This document shows, one piece after another, positions 33,890-43,259 of a stretch of DNA of 64,000 bases. The notes under the pieces are model-generated. The model was not told where the DNA came from and did no database searches. It worked only from the letters and a program-made list of their open reading frames with translations. The stretch is from assembly GCF_000878135.1 (NCBI RefSeq), contig NZ_JXQZ01000027.1, positions 1 through 64,000 of the forward strand, written 5' to 3'. How positions within the stretch are numbered: position 1 is the stretch's first letter; each line of letters opens with the position of its first letter. The stretch comes from Frigoribacterium sp. MEB024 (GTDB taxonomy: Bacteria > Actinomycetota > Actinomycetes > Actinomycetales > Microbacteriaceae). The position numbers were made by a program, and so were the translations under genes.

Positions 33890-34633
33890 AGGTAGCGCCC
33901 CTCAACTACCGGCGTCGGGTCACCCGGTCATATAGAGCGTACCGGGGCCTCCATTAAACGAGAATTGGCCACACGTTTTGCTTAATGCCAGAGTCCTCCC
34001 GATCACTGGTGTCGGCCAAGGCATAAGAGAGAACTGACGCATGCCTGAGAACAGTCGCATCTGGCTCATGCGATGGGGAGAGGGTCTCGCTCGTCTGATT
34101 GGGCTCCGGCATCAGTCGTATCGAGTGCTGCAGCGGCGGTGTCTGAGGAAGGCCCTACGGTCTCTGCATGGTGAGTGGGCGGATCTGGGGACGCGATGCG
34201 GACTGCACTGAAGTGCTGGCCGTGTCGGCAACCTTAGGCGTTCCCGGCCTTCCTCAGCGCACAAGGTCTGTGGCTCATTCAAGTCAGCCCGGCTGACCCG
34301 CTGAGCTACCTCCAAACCCGCACCGTCCGCGGTGGCTCCGTGTTCAGCGTCTACGCGCACTGCCGCGACGGCTCCGGCGGCCGGCCCTGGTTGCACACTA
34401 CGGCCTTAGTTCACTCGGCCGTCGCCTGGACCATACAGCACGCCACTGAGATCCGTTACTTCATCGCGGGCTGCTCTCCGGAGCCCGAGGTGAGGCCTCC
34501 GATTCGGTAGTCGGCCCTTCCATAAGTCGTATTTTGGGGCCGGGCGTGCCCGCGGACGGCGGCTGGCAGGCTGCGCCTTTCTGCCCTAACACGGCATTAC
34601 GCAGCCTTCACGGTCTGACCAAATGAGCCCATC
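33890..34633. other. gene-poor stretch with a possible coding remnant
   Basis: A short frame at 34041-34211 (56 codons) begins PENSRIWLMRWGEGLARLIG. A start-less frame at about 34239-34509 (90 codons) reads FLSAQGLWLIQVSPADPLSY and then SVFSVYAHCRDGSGGRPWLH, which looks coding by composition. A stop precedes it and no start codon is apparent, so it may be the tail of a lost gene. No family is recognised. Confidence 0.35.
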
Positions 34634-35122
34634 ATGAACAAGCCCCTCATCTCGCTAGCCTCCGTGGCCCTCGTCTCCGTCCTCGCCCGCACGGGCTGCA
34701 GCGGCTCCAAGTCTTCTGACTCATCCGGCTCTGACTCGAACGCTGGGTCGAGCAGCGAGCCCTCCGCAGAGGCAATTACCGAAGCAGCTGCGGCACCTGA
34801 CCTCGCAGGGACGTGGAAGCAGACCAATTCCGGAAGTGACGACGCCTATCAGGCGGCTGTCATCACCGGCGATACGATCACCGTTAACTGGGTCAGCGAC
34901 GGCGGTGACACGGAGTCGATCTACTGGGTCGGCACTTTCACGCCTCCCCCTGACGACGCCTCGGCGTGCACGTGGACGTCGACGCGCGATGCTGCCGCGA
35001 CCGACTCGGCAATGCTTGCCTCGACCGATGACGCGAAGGACTGCACCTTCGAGGAAGGCGAGGTCAGCTACAAGGCCAGCGCGATGGGAACGACGACCAC
35101 CGTGCGCCTCGAGAAGGCATAG
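34634..35122 (+). CDS. probable lipoprotein of unknown function
   Basis: Protein of 162 residues. An N-terminal hydrophobic segment (ISLASVALVSVLARTGCSGS) ends at a Cys in a weak lipobox: Arg stands at the -3 position, where Leu/Val is usual. A Ser/Asp/Glu-rich linker of about 30 residues leads to a compact beta-rich domain (DLAGTWKQTNSG, ITVNWVSDGGDTESIYWVGTF) with two Cys. Related small lipoproteins are common in the Microbacteriaceae. Whether lipid is attached is uncertain because of the Arg. No operon partner. Confidence 0.65.
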   Translation: MNKPLISLASVALVSVLARTGCSGSKSSDSSGSDSNAGSSSEPSAEAITEAAAAPDLAGTWKQTNSGSDDAYQAAVITGDTITVNWVSDGGDTESIYWVGTFTPPPDDASACTWTSTRDAAATDSAMLASTDDAKDCTFEEGEVSYKASAMGTTTTVRLEKA

Positions 35123-35440
35123 CCGAGACGCGAACGCGGGCTGTTTCACGCCACCCCTTCAAGCCCCGCCGTGCAACGCGTTTGGCGGGATCTTGCCTTG
35201 CAGCCGGCGGCCGACCTCGGTTCTGCTGCGGGTCCTGACACACCCGAGCGGACAGCCGGAGGCGAGGGGTGCGCGCCTCAATGTCGGTAGCTGGACGTAG
35301 GGCAAGACGCAACAATTGGCACACCCGTTCTGCCTCAGACGTTCCCCCGACTGGAGCGGCGGCTACCTACAAGTGCCAGTAAGCGGCATGATTTGCATGC
35401 GTGCCACGACACAACCACGCAAAACCAGGGGGAACCGACC
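35123..35440. other. 318-base stretch without a recognised gene
   Basis: No convincing frame. An AGGGGGAA ribosome site for the next gene lies at its right end. Confidence 0.5.
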
Positions 35441-35965
35441 ATGACCGCACCCACACCCACACCCACACCGGCTTGGGAGACGCATGACTCTTCGTCATCA
35501 CAGATCAGTGGCGCGATCGTCATTTCGACCATTCTGGGAGTTGCGGTCGGAGGCATCGGGACTGTCCTCCTCATCGGGAAGATTGACACGTCTACAGCAG
35601 AACACGCTGCTCAAGGCGTCCCCATTGTCCTAACCGCTTTTGGAGCGGCAATGGTGGCGATCGGCCTCCTCCTAAGACAGTGGGAGCCTGCCAAAGATGC
35701 CGACGTGCGCTACAAGGAGTGGCGACTCACGACAGCCATCTCAAGGCGACCTGACCTGACAGACCCAGCTCTCGTCAAAGCAGGCATCCTCCTGAAAACG
35801 TTCACGAACCACTACGAGAAAGAAGCTCAGCTGGACACGCAACTCAAATCTTCCAAGAAGAGAGCGGCACGAATTCGCGGGACAGCTTCCGGAATCGAAT
35901 TCGCAGGAGCGATCATTTTGCTTACCGGGGCCGGCTTTGGTGTTTTCGTGTGGGATCTCATTTGA
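35441..35965 (+). CDS. membrane protein of unknown function
   Basis: Protein of 174 residues from the ATG at 35441, preceded by AGGGGGAA at a good distance. The N-terminus is a Thr-Pro run encoded by ACACCC repeats. Two membrane helices (about 25-48, ISTILGVAVGGIGTVLLIG, and 58-78, TAFGAAMVAIGLLL), then a charged helical cytoplasmic part (KDADVRYKEWRLTTAISRRP; QLDTQLKSSKKRAARIRG) and a third helix near the end. The layout recalls small SLATT-like membrane effectors, but no family is claimed. It sits 164 bases before the nuclease-like gene on the same strand; both have low G+C. Confidence 0.7.
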   Translation: MTAPTPTPTPAWETHDSSSSQISGAIVISTILGVAVGGIGTVLLIGKIDTSTAEHAAQGVPIVLTAFGAAMVAIGLLLRQWEPAKDADVRYKEWRLTTAISRRPDLTDPALVKAGILLKTFTNHYEKEAQLDTQLKSSKKRAARIRGTASGIEFAGAIILLTGAGFGVFVWDLI

Positions 35966-36129
35966 TCTGCTCGCGAGCAGATCCCTGACACTGCAGTCGC
36001 TGACCTTGACAGGTGACCGCATGGACACCAGCATCTCCTGGGGTTGGGGCAGTAAAGCTAGTCAGCGCCGAGCCCACTAAATTCCTAACTCGAAAATTGG
36101 CCGACGACGGCCAAAAGGAGTTACACCCC

Positions 36130-37629
36130 ATGCGCAAACCGCCGCCAACGTGGGACGAGTTCAAGTCCGCCGTACGCAAGGTAGATCGCGAAAGTCTGCT
36201 CATCCAGGCCGCCGCGGCAAGTGCGCTCCTTGCGAAAGACGCGATACCCGATGAATGGCGGCGTGGGGGTGTCACTCCGTGGAACGTGGCAGACGTGGCG
36301 CGCACCGCGCTAGCTTGGGGACGATTTCAGGGCAAACGCGCCGACGCCGAGACTCTTATGCGGCTTGCCAACATGAACGTGCAGATCGCTGATGGGCCAT
36401 CCGAGGACATCGATTCCTCTGAGCGGCTAGCCAGAATTCTCGCGCGCACCTTCTTCGAACAATTTCCCTCGCAGCGCTCAGTTTTGCCGGAGTTCGCCCG
36501 AACAATCCTCCTCTTCGGATCGGCCGTCACGACACCCCGCGAATTCACCCCCGAGGCAATGCACCCACGGTGGTTCGAAAACGCCACCGCCGGACTCACC
36601 CTTCATGACTATGTTGAGTCCATTTTCTTTATCTCGGTCGGAGCGATGGAGAATCGGGGCCAGTTCGATCCCGAGTGGCTTGACGGCCCGCAGTTTAAAA
36701 CGTTGGCAGACGTGATCTCACTCGAAGTTGTGACAAGGGTTTTCACGGAGCGTCTTCTGACTGGGGTGGATGAGTTCAAAGCTGAGAACAGATCTCGTCA
36801 AGAATCACTCCCTGCCTATGAGAAGAAGTACGCATTCGATCCTCTCGATAACAAGCCCTTCATTCACGGCATTGCCGAAGCGCCTATCACGCCCGCAGTC
36901 CATGCAGTGATCGCAAAAGCGCTACCTCCGGCGGTTTACCACCTTGGGCTCGCTGCTTACGGCGAGGCGTTCACGCGGGACCTCGGGACAGTTTTCCAGC
37001 ACTACGCCGGACGGCAGCTTGAACTCGTGAAGGGCGATCGATCGGTCGTGCCCGAGGTCGCATATGGGCCGCGGCGCGAGCAACTCGACTCCTGCGATTG
37101 GTTCCTCGACCTTCCAGATCTGCTCGTGCTAGTCGAATGCAAGGCAAGGCAACCAATTGAGTCGCTCAGGACCGGGAGTTCTGATTGGTTGAACTCAGTC
37201 GAGGGAAGTATCGGAAAGGGTATTAAACAGATCAATCGTTCGAATGCTCATATCGACCGCATTAGTGACGCTTCGGCGGCCGTGGATCGAAATAAGCGGC
37301 GGGTGGGGCTAGTAGTAACGCTGGAGCCGTTCTACTTGAACCAGAACCCCTTTATTTGGGATCGACTGGGCAAACGAGACCTACCAGTCGGCGTTGTCTC
37401 AGTGAGTGAACTTGAATTGTTAGTTTGCCTCGACGCTGAAGAGCTCGCACGAGTTCTAGCTGACGCTGCTAACGCAGCTCAGAACGGGACACTCCTGCTG
37501 CACGACGCCCTTGATGCTGCCGCGGCTACAGGCCGTGATAACTCACTCCTCGTCGGAACGTGGGACGCGGTCGGCTTGTTCCGTCGCTTGGACAATGCCG
37601 CCGAAGGACTTGGAATCTCACCGGAGTAG
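36130..37629 (+). CDS. PD-(D/E)XK nuclease-like protein of unknown function
   Basis: Protein of 499 residues. The ATG at 36130 has AAGGAG nine bases upstream, which decides it over the ATG at 36013. The first 300 residues are helical and unassigned (VDRESLLIQAAAASALLAKDAIPDEW and similar). At about 345-375 the stretch CDWFLDLPDLLVLVECKARQ gives Asp, then Glu-x-Lys, of a restriction-endonuclease-like fold. A helix with KGIKQINRSN and a strand VGLVVTLEPFY follow. It may cleave DNA as a stand-alone defence effector. The G+C is far below the core (28 of 60 bases in 36781-36840). Function is inference from the fold motif. Confidence 0.65.
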   Translation: MRKPPPTWDEFKSAVRKVDRESLLIQAAAASALLAKDAIPDEWRRGGVTPWNVADVARTALAWGRFQGKRADAETLMRLANMNVQIADGPSEDIDSSERLARILARTFFEQFPSQRSVLPEFARTILLFGSAVTTPREFTPEAMHPRWFENATAGLTLHDYVESIFFISVGAMENRGQFDPEWLDGPQFKTLADVISLEVVTRVFTERLLTGVDEFKAENRSRQESLPAYEKKYAFDPLDNKPFIHGIAEAPITPAVHAVIAKALPPAVYHLGLAAYGEAFTRDLGTVFQHYAGRQLELVKGDRSVVPEVAYGPRREQLDSCDWFLDLPDLLVLVECKARQPIESLRTGSSDWLNSVEGSIGKGIKQINRSNAHIDRISDASAAVDRNKRRVGLVVTLEPFYLNQNPFIWDRLGKRDLPVGVVSVSELELLVCLDAEELARVLADAANAAQNGTLLLHDALDAAAATGRDNSLLVGTWDAVGLFRRLDNAAEGLGISPE

Positions 37630-38013
37630 ATCGGCCATGACGCTGCGCTCCTTATCCGGCTGAAAAAGATCGAGACTGGCCACCGCTGTTGGCCAGGCCA
37701 GGCCAGCGCCTCAGTCGCCTGGACGCCTACGCCTACGCGGCCGAGCATGGTGCCGCCATTGATGCCGTGCCGTGCACGTCATACGAGTACTGCGCGGGAC
37801 GCGGTCCGACGCTGTGGGCCGGGAACTCGGGTACGTCGATCGCGCGTCCTGAAACGGCTGTGAGGGCAAGGGCGGCTGCCTGGCGTCCAGGCCAGCTTCG
37901 TCCAGGACAATGGCGGCTTCGAAATTTAGCGACGGGTACAGGCAGTCGCTGCAATGTCGGCGATTGTCCGTACATTCGTCGACGTCAGACCCAACGCTAC
38001 GGAAGGATGCACG
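37630..38013. other. 384-base stretch without a recognised gene
   Basis: Contains GGCCA and GCCAGGCCAG short repeats (37678-37704) and no supported frame. CGGAAGGA at its right end precedes the decayed gene. Confidence 0.45.
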
Positions 38014-38832
38014 ATGACCCTTACGATCGCGCTCAGCCACTAGGCCGAAACTCTCGTCGAGGGCACCAGCAATGGCGACAGCAGCACGGATGTCCTCAGG
38101 CCGGCTGAGCGTGCAGCAGAGCTACCTGTACTCGCATGGGTTCCATAGAACGTCCTTCATGTCGACCTCGGCTTCAGACAAACGGGAAGATGTCGTGGTC
38201 CGAAGAGGTGATGCCGCACCTCCGCTCCATGGGCGACGCGTACTTCACCAACTTGCTCGATTTCCTCGCCGCGAGCGGACGCTTCCCCAGCGGACTGGAA
38301 CACCCCCTCAGCAGATACTTAGCGAGGGAGGCTCTGCCTGGACAGTCGTGCGGTGGAACCGAACCGAACCGCAGCGCGGCTGGCGAAGCGAGTCCGCAAT
38401 GGTGTTCTCGAAAGCGTCCAGGGCGTCCTAAAACGCTAAAGATGCCGCGTCCCTGAAACTTCAAGAGGCCTGGCTCGACGCCTATGGCACCAACCCTCGA
38501 GTCTCCGTTGCGTACAACCACGCGCTCGTTGCCGTCGAGATTGCGGCACTGTCCGTTATCCCACCAAGGTCCCTGAACCGACCCTCGCCAATGTCTTCTC
38601 CATCCTCGAAGCTGACACACCGACCTGGCGACTCGTCTTTCGGCGCAACGACAAAGCGCCAGGAGCCAAGAGTCTCGCCGTGATGCTTCGCACTCTCTGG
38701 CGCGGCCACGAGAGCGGACATGGCCGGCCCGACTATGCCGATGCCACAGTCAACGAGGCACGCGCCGCTGTCATCCTCGCTGCCACCTTGGTGCAGTGGT
38801 TCACCTCGGGGGTTGTCGCGCCTGTCAACTAG
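38014..38832 (+). pseudogene. decayed gene of an uncharacterised actinobacterial family
   Basis: A start (ATG 38014 after CGGAAGGA) is followed by an in-frame TAG at 38041. Coding-like pieces then lie in different frames: LLDFLAASGRFPSGLEHPLS near 38250, SAWTVVRWNRTEPQ near 38330, LKLQEAWLDAYGTNPRVSVA near 38455, and from about 38560 a last piece in another frame, ending GHGRPDYADATVNEAR...LVQWFTSG before TAG at 38830. Together they resemble an actinobacterial family whose C-terminal domain resembles the abortive-infection type (AbiJ-Ct/HEPN-like). At least three frame changes and one stop make it inactive. The frames were joined by eye, so exact breakpoints are approximate. Confidence 0.6.
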
Positions 38833-39014
38833 AATTGATGGCCATTCCGCCCGCTGAGACAGGCAGGCGCTCTACGCAGATCATGGCCCGTTACGTCGGT
38901 GTCGGTCTCGCTGGACTGAACCCAAAAGAGCAGATTAGTAGAAGCGCGACACTAACGCTAGTTCGCCCCTGTGCCGATAGATTGCTACGTGATCAAGCTC
39001 AGAGTCTCTACTTG

Positions 39015-40256
39015 ATGTCCGGGTCTTCTCTCGCTGCAGCTCCGACAGCAATCAACGCCAAGCGCGTGCAATATCGGGTAGGGCACGGAGGGTTCCACGC
39101 GAGCATCGTAAGACCGATCAAGACAGGTGATTTTGCACCCCTGTCATACGTGTATGACGTCGGTGCCAGTCCGGACGTATCGCTCCTCGGATCGGCGATC
39201 GGCGAGTTCGTTTATGAGATGACGAGTGCCTCTCTCCTTACCTTGGATTTTGTGGTCATCTCACACGTCGACGAAGACCATGTCAATCGCCTTCCGGCAC
39301 TCATTAGCGCACTCAAGCGGGCGAACATTTCCGTAGGAACCCTTGTGCTGCCCTGGCTTGGGGGTGCATCAAAGTTGCTCGGTCTCATGAGGCTTCGCGA
39401 TAAAGACACGACGGCCATCGCCGCGCAATTGTTACAGTCCGATTCGGCCGTGACACAGTTCGCGGCGAGTCTCGGATTCAGGGATGTGACCTTCGTCAAG
39501 GCGTCGTCGGGCACCATCGACGACAGCCCGGCACCTGACCCCATTCCAGACGGGACCGGAGCAAACCACGTGCCGGTACCAGCGCGGGTGGTCGACTCCG
39601 GAACCGATGTGGCTCCCGCCCACGCTCCGTGGGAAATGCTCGTGGCGCAGCTCGCCGTTCCTGCGGCCATCCTTGACGGGCTAGCTGCGGAGATCACGAA
39701 GGCCACCGGACTGGATGTCGAGAACGAGGCTGACCGGAGAAAGCTTGTCGACACGAGCAAGACTCGAGCGCAACTTAGAGAGATCCTAGAGGTGCTGGGG
39801 CGGACGCATGATCTTGCGCGCCCTGGAGTGACCCTGACGAACTGGTCGTCTATAAGTTTGCACAGCACATCCACGAACCCGTATGCCCGCCACACGGTGC
39901 CAGAGGCGTCAGCACTCAGTTTTTCGGTCAACTGTGAGCATGCGTGGCTTCACACGGGAGATCTACCGTTACACCTCGACGACGTCTGGCAAGAGTTTGA
40001 ATCAGAGTGGGACCGCATAGGGGTGGCGCACGAGGTCTGCACCGTGACCGCTCCGCATCATGGGTCCCAACATGGGCACAACATCAATCTCTATACACGA
40101 TTCGTGACGAGCGCCGTTGTCTTCACGTTTGGACTAACCGTCGGGACCCAGCGAGGGGTGCCAAAATGGTCAAAGCTGCTCGACCCCAAGCCGGTAATGA
40201 GACACCTCAGGCTGCACGGCGCTCTAAAGCTCCGCCTCCTAAATAACCGTCCATAG
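39015..40256 (+). CDS. metallo-beta-lactamase-fold hydrolase
   Basis: Protein of 413 residues from the ATG at 39015, which places the first strand (GGFHASIVRP) about 20 residues in. Earlier in-frame ATGs at 38838 and 38883 are possible. The metal motif is SHVDEDHVNRLPAL (HxDxDH), with further ligands in WLHTGDLP and APHHGSQHG. The long insertion between them (about residues 130-290) is unassigned. The overall plan is like ComEC-related MBL proteins: hydrolysis of a nucleic acid or nucleotide is plausible. The C-terminus is abrupt (LKLRLLNNRP) and could be truncated. It follows the decayed gene in the low-G+C region. Confidence 0.75.
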   Translation: MSGSSLAAAPTAINAKRVQYRVGHGGFHASIVRPIKTGDFAPLSYVYDVGASPDVSLLGSAIGEFVYEMTSASLLTLDFVVISHVDEDHVNRLPALISALKRANISVGTLVLPWLGGASKLLGLMRLRDKDTTAIAAQLLQSDSAVTQFAASLGFRDVTFVKASSGTIDDSPAPDPIPDGTGANHVPVPARVVDSGTDVAPAHAPWEMLVAQLAVPAAILDGLAAEITKATGLDVENEADRRKLVDTSKTRAQLREILEVLGRTHDLARPGVTLTNWSSISLHSTSTNPYARHTVPEASALSFSVNCEHAWLHTGDLPLHLDDVWQEFESEWDRIGVAHEVCTVTAPHHGSQHGHNINLYTRFVTSAVVFTFGLTVGTQRGVPKWSKLLDPKPVMRHLRLHGALKLRLLNNRP

Positions 40257-40373
40257 GCAAAAAAATCGCGAGCATGTTCAGGGAGGTTGGAGGCACTGCG
40301 CTCGGGGGTGAGGCCAGTAATAATACCGGCTGACGTTCATCCCTCGGGCCCCACCTCAGGGGCCGCGCCAGGC

Positions 40374-40778
40374 TCAGCTGCAGGTGTAGGTGACGCCGTC
40401 GACGACGTGGGTGCCCGGGCCGAGGTCCGCGCAGGTCTCGAGGAGGGTCGAGGCACCGACGATGGCCGCGACGATGAACGCGAGGGTGAGCAGCAGCACC
40501 ACGATCGAGATGATGATGCCAGCGAGCGAGAGGCCGCGGGGCTGACCGGCTCGGCCGAGGCGGCGGAACGAGATCGTGCTCATGATCAGGCCCGCGATCG
40601 CCAGGAAGCCGAAGAACGACAGCACGAAGCCGGCGATCTCGAACCCCCGCGACGGACGCTGGACCGCGCCTCCGTCGGGCCCCGCCCCAGGCGCCTGCGG
40701 CACGCCCCCGTATTGCTGCCCGCCGTACTGCTGGCCCTGCTGCCCCTGCTGCCCGTTCTGGTCGCGTCCGTCAGTCAT
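40374..40778 (-). CDS. DUF4190-type small membrane protein
   Basis: Protein of 134 residues. A Gln/Gly-rich disordered N-terminus (GQQGQQGQQYGGQQYGG) precedes two membrane helices (about 46-70, FEIAGFVLSFFGFLAIAGLI, and 82-108, LSLAGIIISIVVLLLTLAFIV). A short outside tail carries two Cys (TCADLG, YTCS) that may pair. The family is widespread and of unknown function. High G+C returns here, marking the right edge of the accessory segment. Confidence 0.75.
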   Translation of the reverse strand: MTDGRDQNGQQGQQGQQYGGQQYGGVPQAPGAGPDGGAVQRPSRGFEIAGFVLSFFGFLAIAGLIMSTISFRRLGRAGQPRGLSLAGIIISIVVLLLTLAFIVAAIVGASTLLETCADLGPGTHVVDGVTYTCS

Positions 40779-40933
40779 CTCGGTCCCCCGTCGTCGAGTG
40801 GTGCTGGTGCCACGACCCTACCGAGGTACTGAGCGAGCGTCACGACCTCCACCTCAGCGTCGCGCCAGGCCCCACCGAACCTGGCCCCGACAGGGCCTGG
40901 TTGCGCCGAACCCCCGTCCGTAGGGTCGGAGGC

Positions 40934-41821
40934 ATGGACAACCGAGCCGAGGTCCGCGACTTCCTCGCCACCCGCCGCGCACGCCTCTCGCCCGAACAGG
41001 CCGGCGTCGTCAGCGCCGGCGGCCAGCGACGCGTCCCCGGACTCCGCCGCGACGAGGTCGCCCGCCTCGCCGGCGTCAGCGTCGACTACTACACCCGTCT
41101 CGAACGCGGCAACCTCGGCGGAGTCTCCGACAGCGTCCTCGACGCCATCGCCCGCGCCCTCGGCCTGGACCAGGCCGAAACCGACCATCTCTACGACCTC
41201 GCCCGCGCCTCCGTTCCCTCCCGCCGCAGGCCCCCGGTCACCAGCGAACAGAAGATCGCCCAGTCCCCGGTGCAACACATGCTCGACGCCATGACCGGCG
41301 CCGTCGCGATGGTCACCAACACCCGCATGGACCTCGTCGCCGCCAACGCCCTCGGCTTCGCCCTGTACTCCGACATGTACCGCAGCACCCTGCGCCCCGC
41401 CAACCACTCGCGCTACATCTTCCTCGACCCCGGCGCCCACGACTTCTACCCCGACTGGGAGCGCGCGGCCGCCGTCAACGTCGCCATCCTCCGACGCGAC
41501 GCCGGCCGCAACCCCCACGACGCCGGCATCGCCGCCCTCATCGGCGAGCTGTCCATCCGCAGCGACGAGTTCCGCGCCCGCTGGGCCGCCCACGACGTCC
41601 GCCGCCACTACACCGGCGCCAAGGAGTTCCGGCACCCGGCCGTCGGCCTATTCGCGCTGGACTTCCAGGTGATGGAACTCCAGGACACCCCCGGGCACTC
41701 GCTCACCGTCTACACGGCCGTCCCGGGCTCCGCGTCCGACGAGGGGCTGCGCCTCCTCGCCTCGTGGGCGGCGACCGAGAACGTCGTCGAACGCGCCCGG
41801 TCCGCCGACCCCGTCACCTGA
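40934..41821 (+). CDS. XRE-type regulator with MmyB-like ligand domain
   Basis: Protein of 295 residues from the ATG at 40934, which has TAGGGT seven bases earlier (leaderless-type promoter). HTH: RVPGLRRDEVARLAGVSVDYYTRLERGNL. The C-terminal half (from about residue 105) is the MmyB-like sensor domain: NTRMDLVAANALGFALYSDM, then DHxRHYTGAKEFRHPAVG-like text. It is 77 bases upstream of the MFS gene on the same strand and may control it. Ligand unknown. Confidence 0.85.
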   Translation: MDNRAEVRDFLATRRARLSPEQAGVVSAGGQRRVPGLRRDEVARLAGVSVDYYTRLERGNLGGVSDSVLDAIARALGLDQAETDHLYDLARASVPSRRRPPVTSEQKIAQSPVQHMLDAMTGAVAMVTNTRMDLVAANALGFALYSDMYRSTLRPANHSRYIFLDPGAHDFYPDWERAAAVNVAILRRDAGRNPHDAGIAALIGELSIRSDEFRARWAAHDVRRHYTGAKEFRHPAVGLFALDFQVMELQDTPGHSLTVYTAVPGSASDEGLRLLASWAATENVVERARSADPVT

Positions 41822-41898
41822 CCCGCGCCTCCTTCTTCCTCCCGCACCACTGGGCCCACCCCCAGGAGGCGCATCCCCGCGCCCGAAAGGACCTCACC

Positions 41899-43110
41899 AT
41901 GTCGACAGCCCCCGTCCCCACCCGCGTGCCCCGCGCCTCCGTCGCCGGAGGGCCCGGCGAGCGGCTGCCGGTGTTCTCGCTGGTCGTCCTGGCGACGATG
42001 GGGTTCATCCTCGTCGCGATGGAGACGATGCCGGCGGGCCTGCTACCCGTCATCGCGAACGGCCTCGACACGAGCGAGGGGGCCGTGGGACTGCTCATCA
42101 GCGCCTACGCACTCGGGACCGTCGTGGCGACCGTGCCGGCCATCACGTTGACCCGGGGGATGCGTCGCAAGCCGCTCCTCCTGATCGCGATCACGGGCCT
42201 GGTCGTCGCGAACACGGTGACGGCGCTCTCGCCCGTCATCGCCCTCGCCCTCGTGTCGCGGTTCGTGGCCGGCGCGTTCTCGGGCGTCATCTGGGGCATG
42301 CTCGCGGCCTACGGTCGGCGGATCAGCCCGCCCGACCGTGCCGGCCTGTCGCTCGCGATCGTCTCGGCGGGTGCGCCCGTCGGCTTCGCGTTCGGGACGC
42401 CGCTGGGCTCGTGGCTCGGGACGGCCTTCGACTGGCGGTGGTCGTTCGGTGGGCTGACCCTGCTCGGGGTCGTCGTCTTCACGCTCGTGGCGAGCATCGT
42501 CCCCGACGCGGCACCGGCACCGGCGGGGGCACGGCTGTCGCTCGGGCGGGTGTTCCGCATCCCGGGGATCGCCGTCATCCTCGCCGTCATCGCCGCGTGG
42601 ATGCTGGCGCACAACACGATCTACACGTACGTCTCGCCGTACCTGCGGGCCGGTGGGTCGGGGCTCGGAGTCGACGTCACGCTGCTGATCTACGGCATCG
42701 CCTCGATCGGCGGGATCGTCGTCACCGGGGCGCTGCTCGACCGGCACCCGCGGGCACTGCTGCACGGCAGCGTCGCGCTGTTCGTCGTCGCGGGGGTGAT
42801 CCTGCTCGTCGGGCACGCCTCGGTGCCGGCGGTGGTCGTCGCCGCGGTGCTGTGGGGCGTCACGTTCGGCGGGGCCTCGGCCCAGCTGCAGGCGGCGCTC
42901 ACCACGGCAGGTGGCGACAACGCCGACGTCGCGAACGCCTTCCTGCCGGTGGCGTTCAACGTCGCGATCTTCTTCGCGGGGATCGTCGGGGCTGCCCTGC
43001 TGACCGTGGCGGACGGGCTGGTGTTGCCCGTAGTGATGATCGGGTTCGGGGTCGTGGCGTTCGCGCTGACGGTGTACGGGCGGCGCAACGCGTTCCCCGG
43101 GACGCTCTGA
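41899..43110 (+). CDS. MFS transporter, drug:H+ antiporter type
   Basis: Permease of 403 residues with twelve membrane helices. The ATG at 41899 has GAAAGGA eight bases upstream. FILVAMETMPAGLLPVIANGL opens the first helix, and RFVAGAFSGVIWGMLAAYGRRI covers helices 4-5; these are typical of AraJ/Cml-like exporters. The last 59 codons plus the stop are duplicated at 44414-44591. An XRE/MmyB-type regulator gene precedes it. Confidence 0.88.
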   Translation: MSTAPVPTRVPRASVAGGPGERLPVFSLVVLATMGFILVAMETMPAGLLPVIANGLDTSEGAVGLLISAYALGTVVATVPAITLTRGMRRKPLLLIAITGLVVANTVTALSPVIALALVSRFVAGAFSGVIWGMLAAYGRRISPPDRAGLSLAIVSAGAPVGFAFGTPLGSWLGTAFDWRWSFGGLTLLGVVVFTLVASIVPDAAPAPAGARLSLGRVFRIPGIAVILAVIAAWMLAHNTIYTYVSPYLRAGGSGLGVDVTLLIYGIASIGGIVVTGALLDRHPRALLHGSVALFVVAGVILLVGHASVPAVVVAAVLWGVTFGGASAQLQAALTTAGGDNADVANAFLPVAFNVAIFFAGIVGAALLTVADGLVLPVVMIGFGVVAFALTVYGRRNAFPGTL

Positions 43111-43114
43111 CCGG
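42937..43114 (+). repeat. direct repeat, left copy (3' end of MFS gene)
   Basis: 178 bases, including the MFS stop codon and four bases after it, recur at 44414-44591 with eight mismatches counted by eye and no gap. The two copies flank the secreted-protein/PLDNc cassette. Confidence 0.9.
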
Positions 43115-43259
43115 CTCGGCCCTGGGCATCATCGATGCTCACCTCCTCAACGGCAAGGGGAAGAAAGTGCAGCAGATGCAACATCTCGAGGGGGGTTGAA
43201 AAAAAAGCAGACCCCTTTGTATGTTTGGGGCTTCAACGCACAGTTCAAGGGGGAATTGC

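Noticed and set aside
34112-34396. 94-codon minus-strand frame
   Set aside because: No start signal or pattern; the opposite strand has a more gene-like remnant.
36013-36129. Longer start of the PD-(D/E)XK-like protein
   Set aside because: The ATG at 36130 has AAGGAG at nine bases; no ribosome site precedes 36013.
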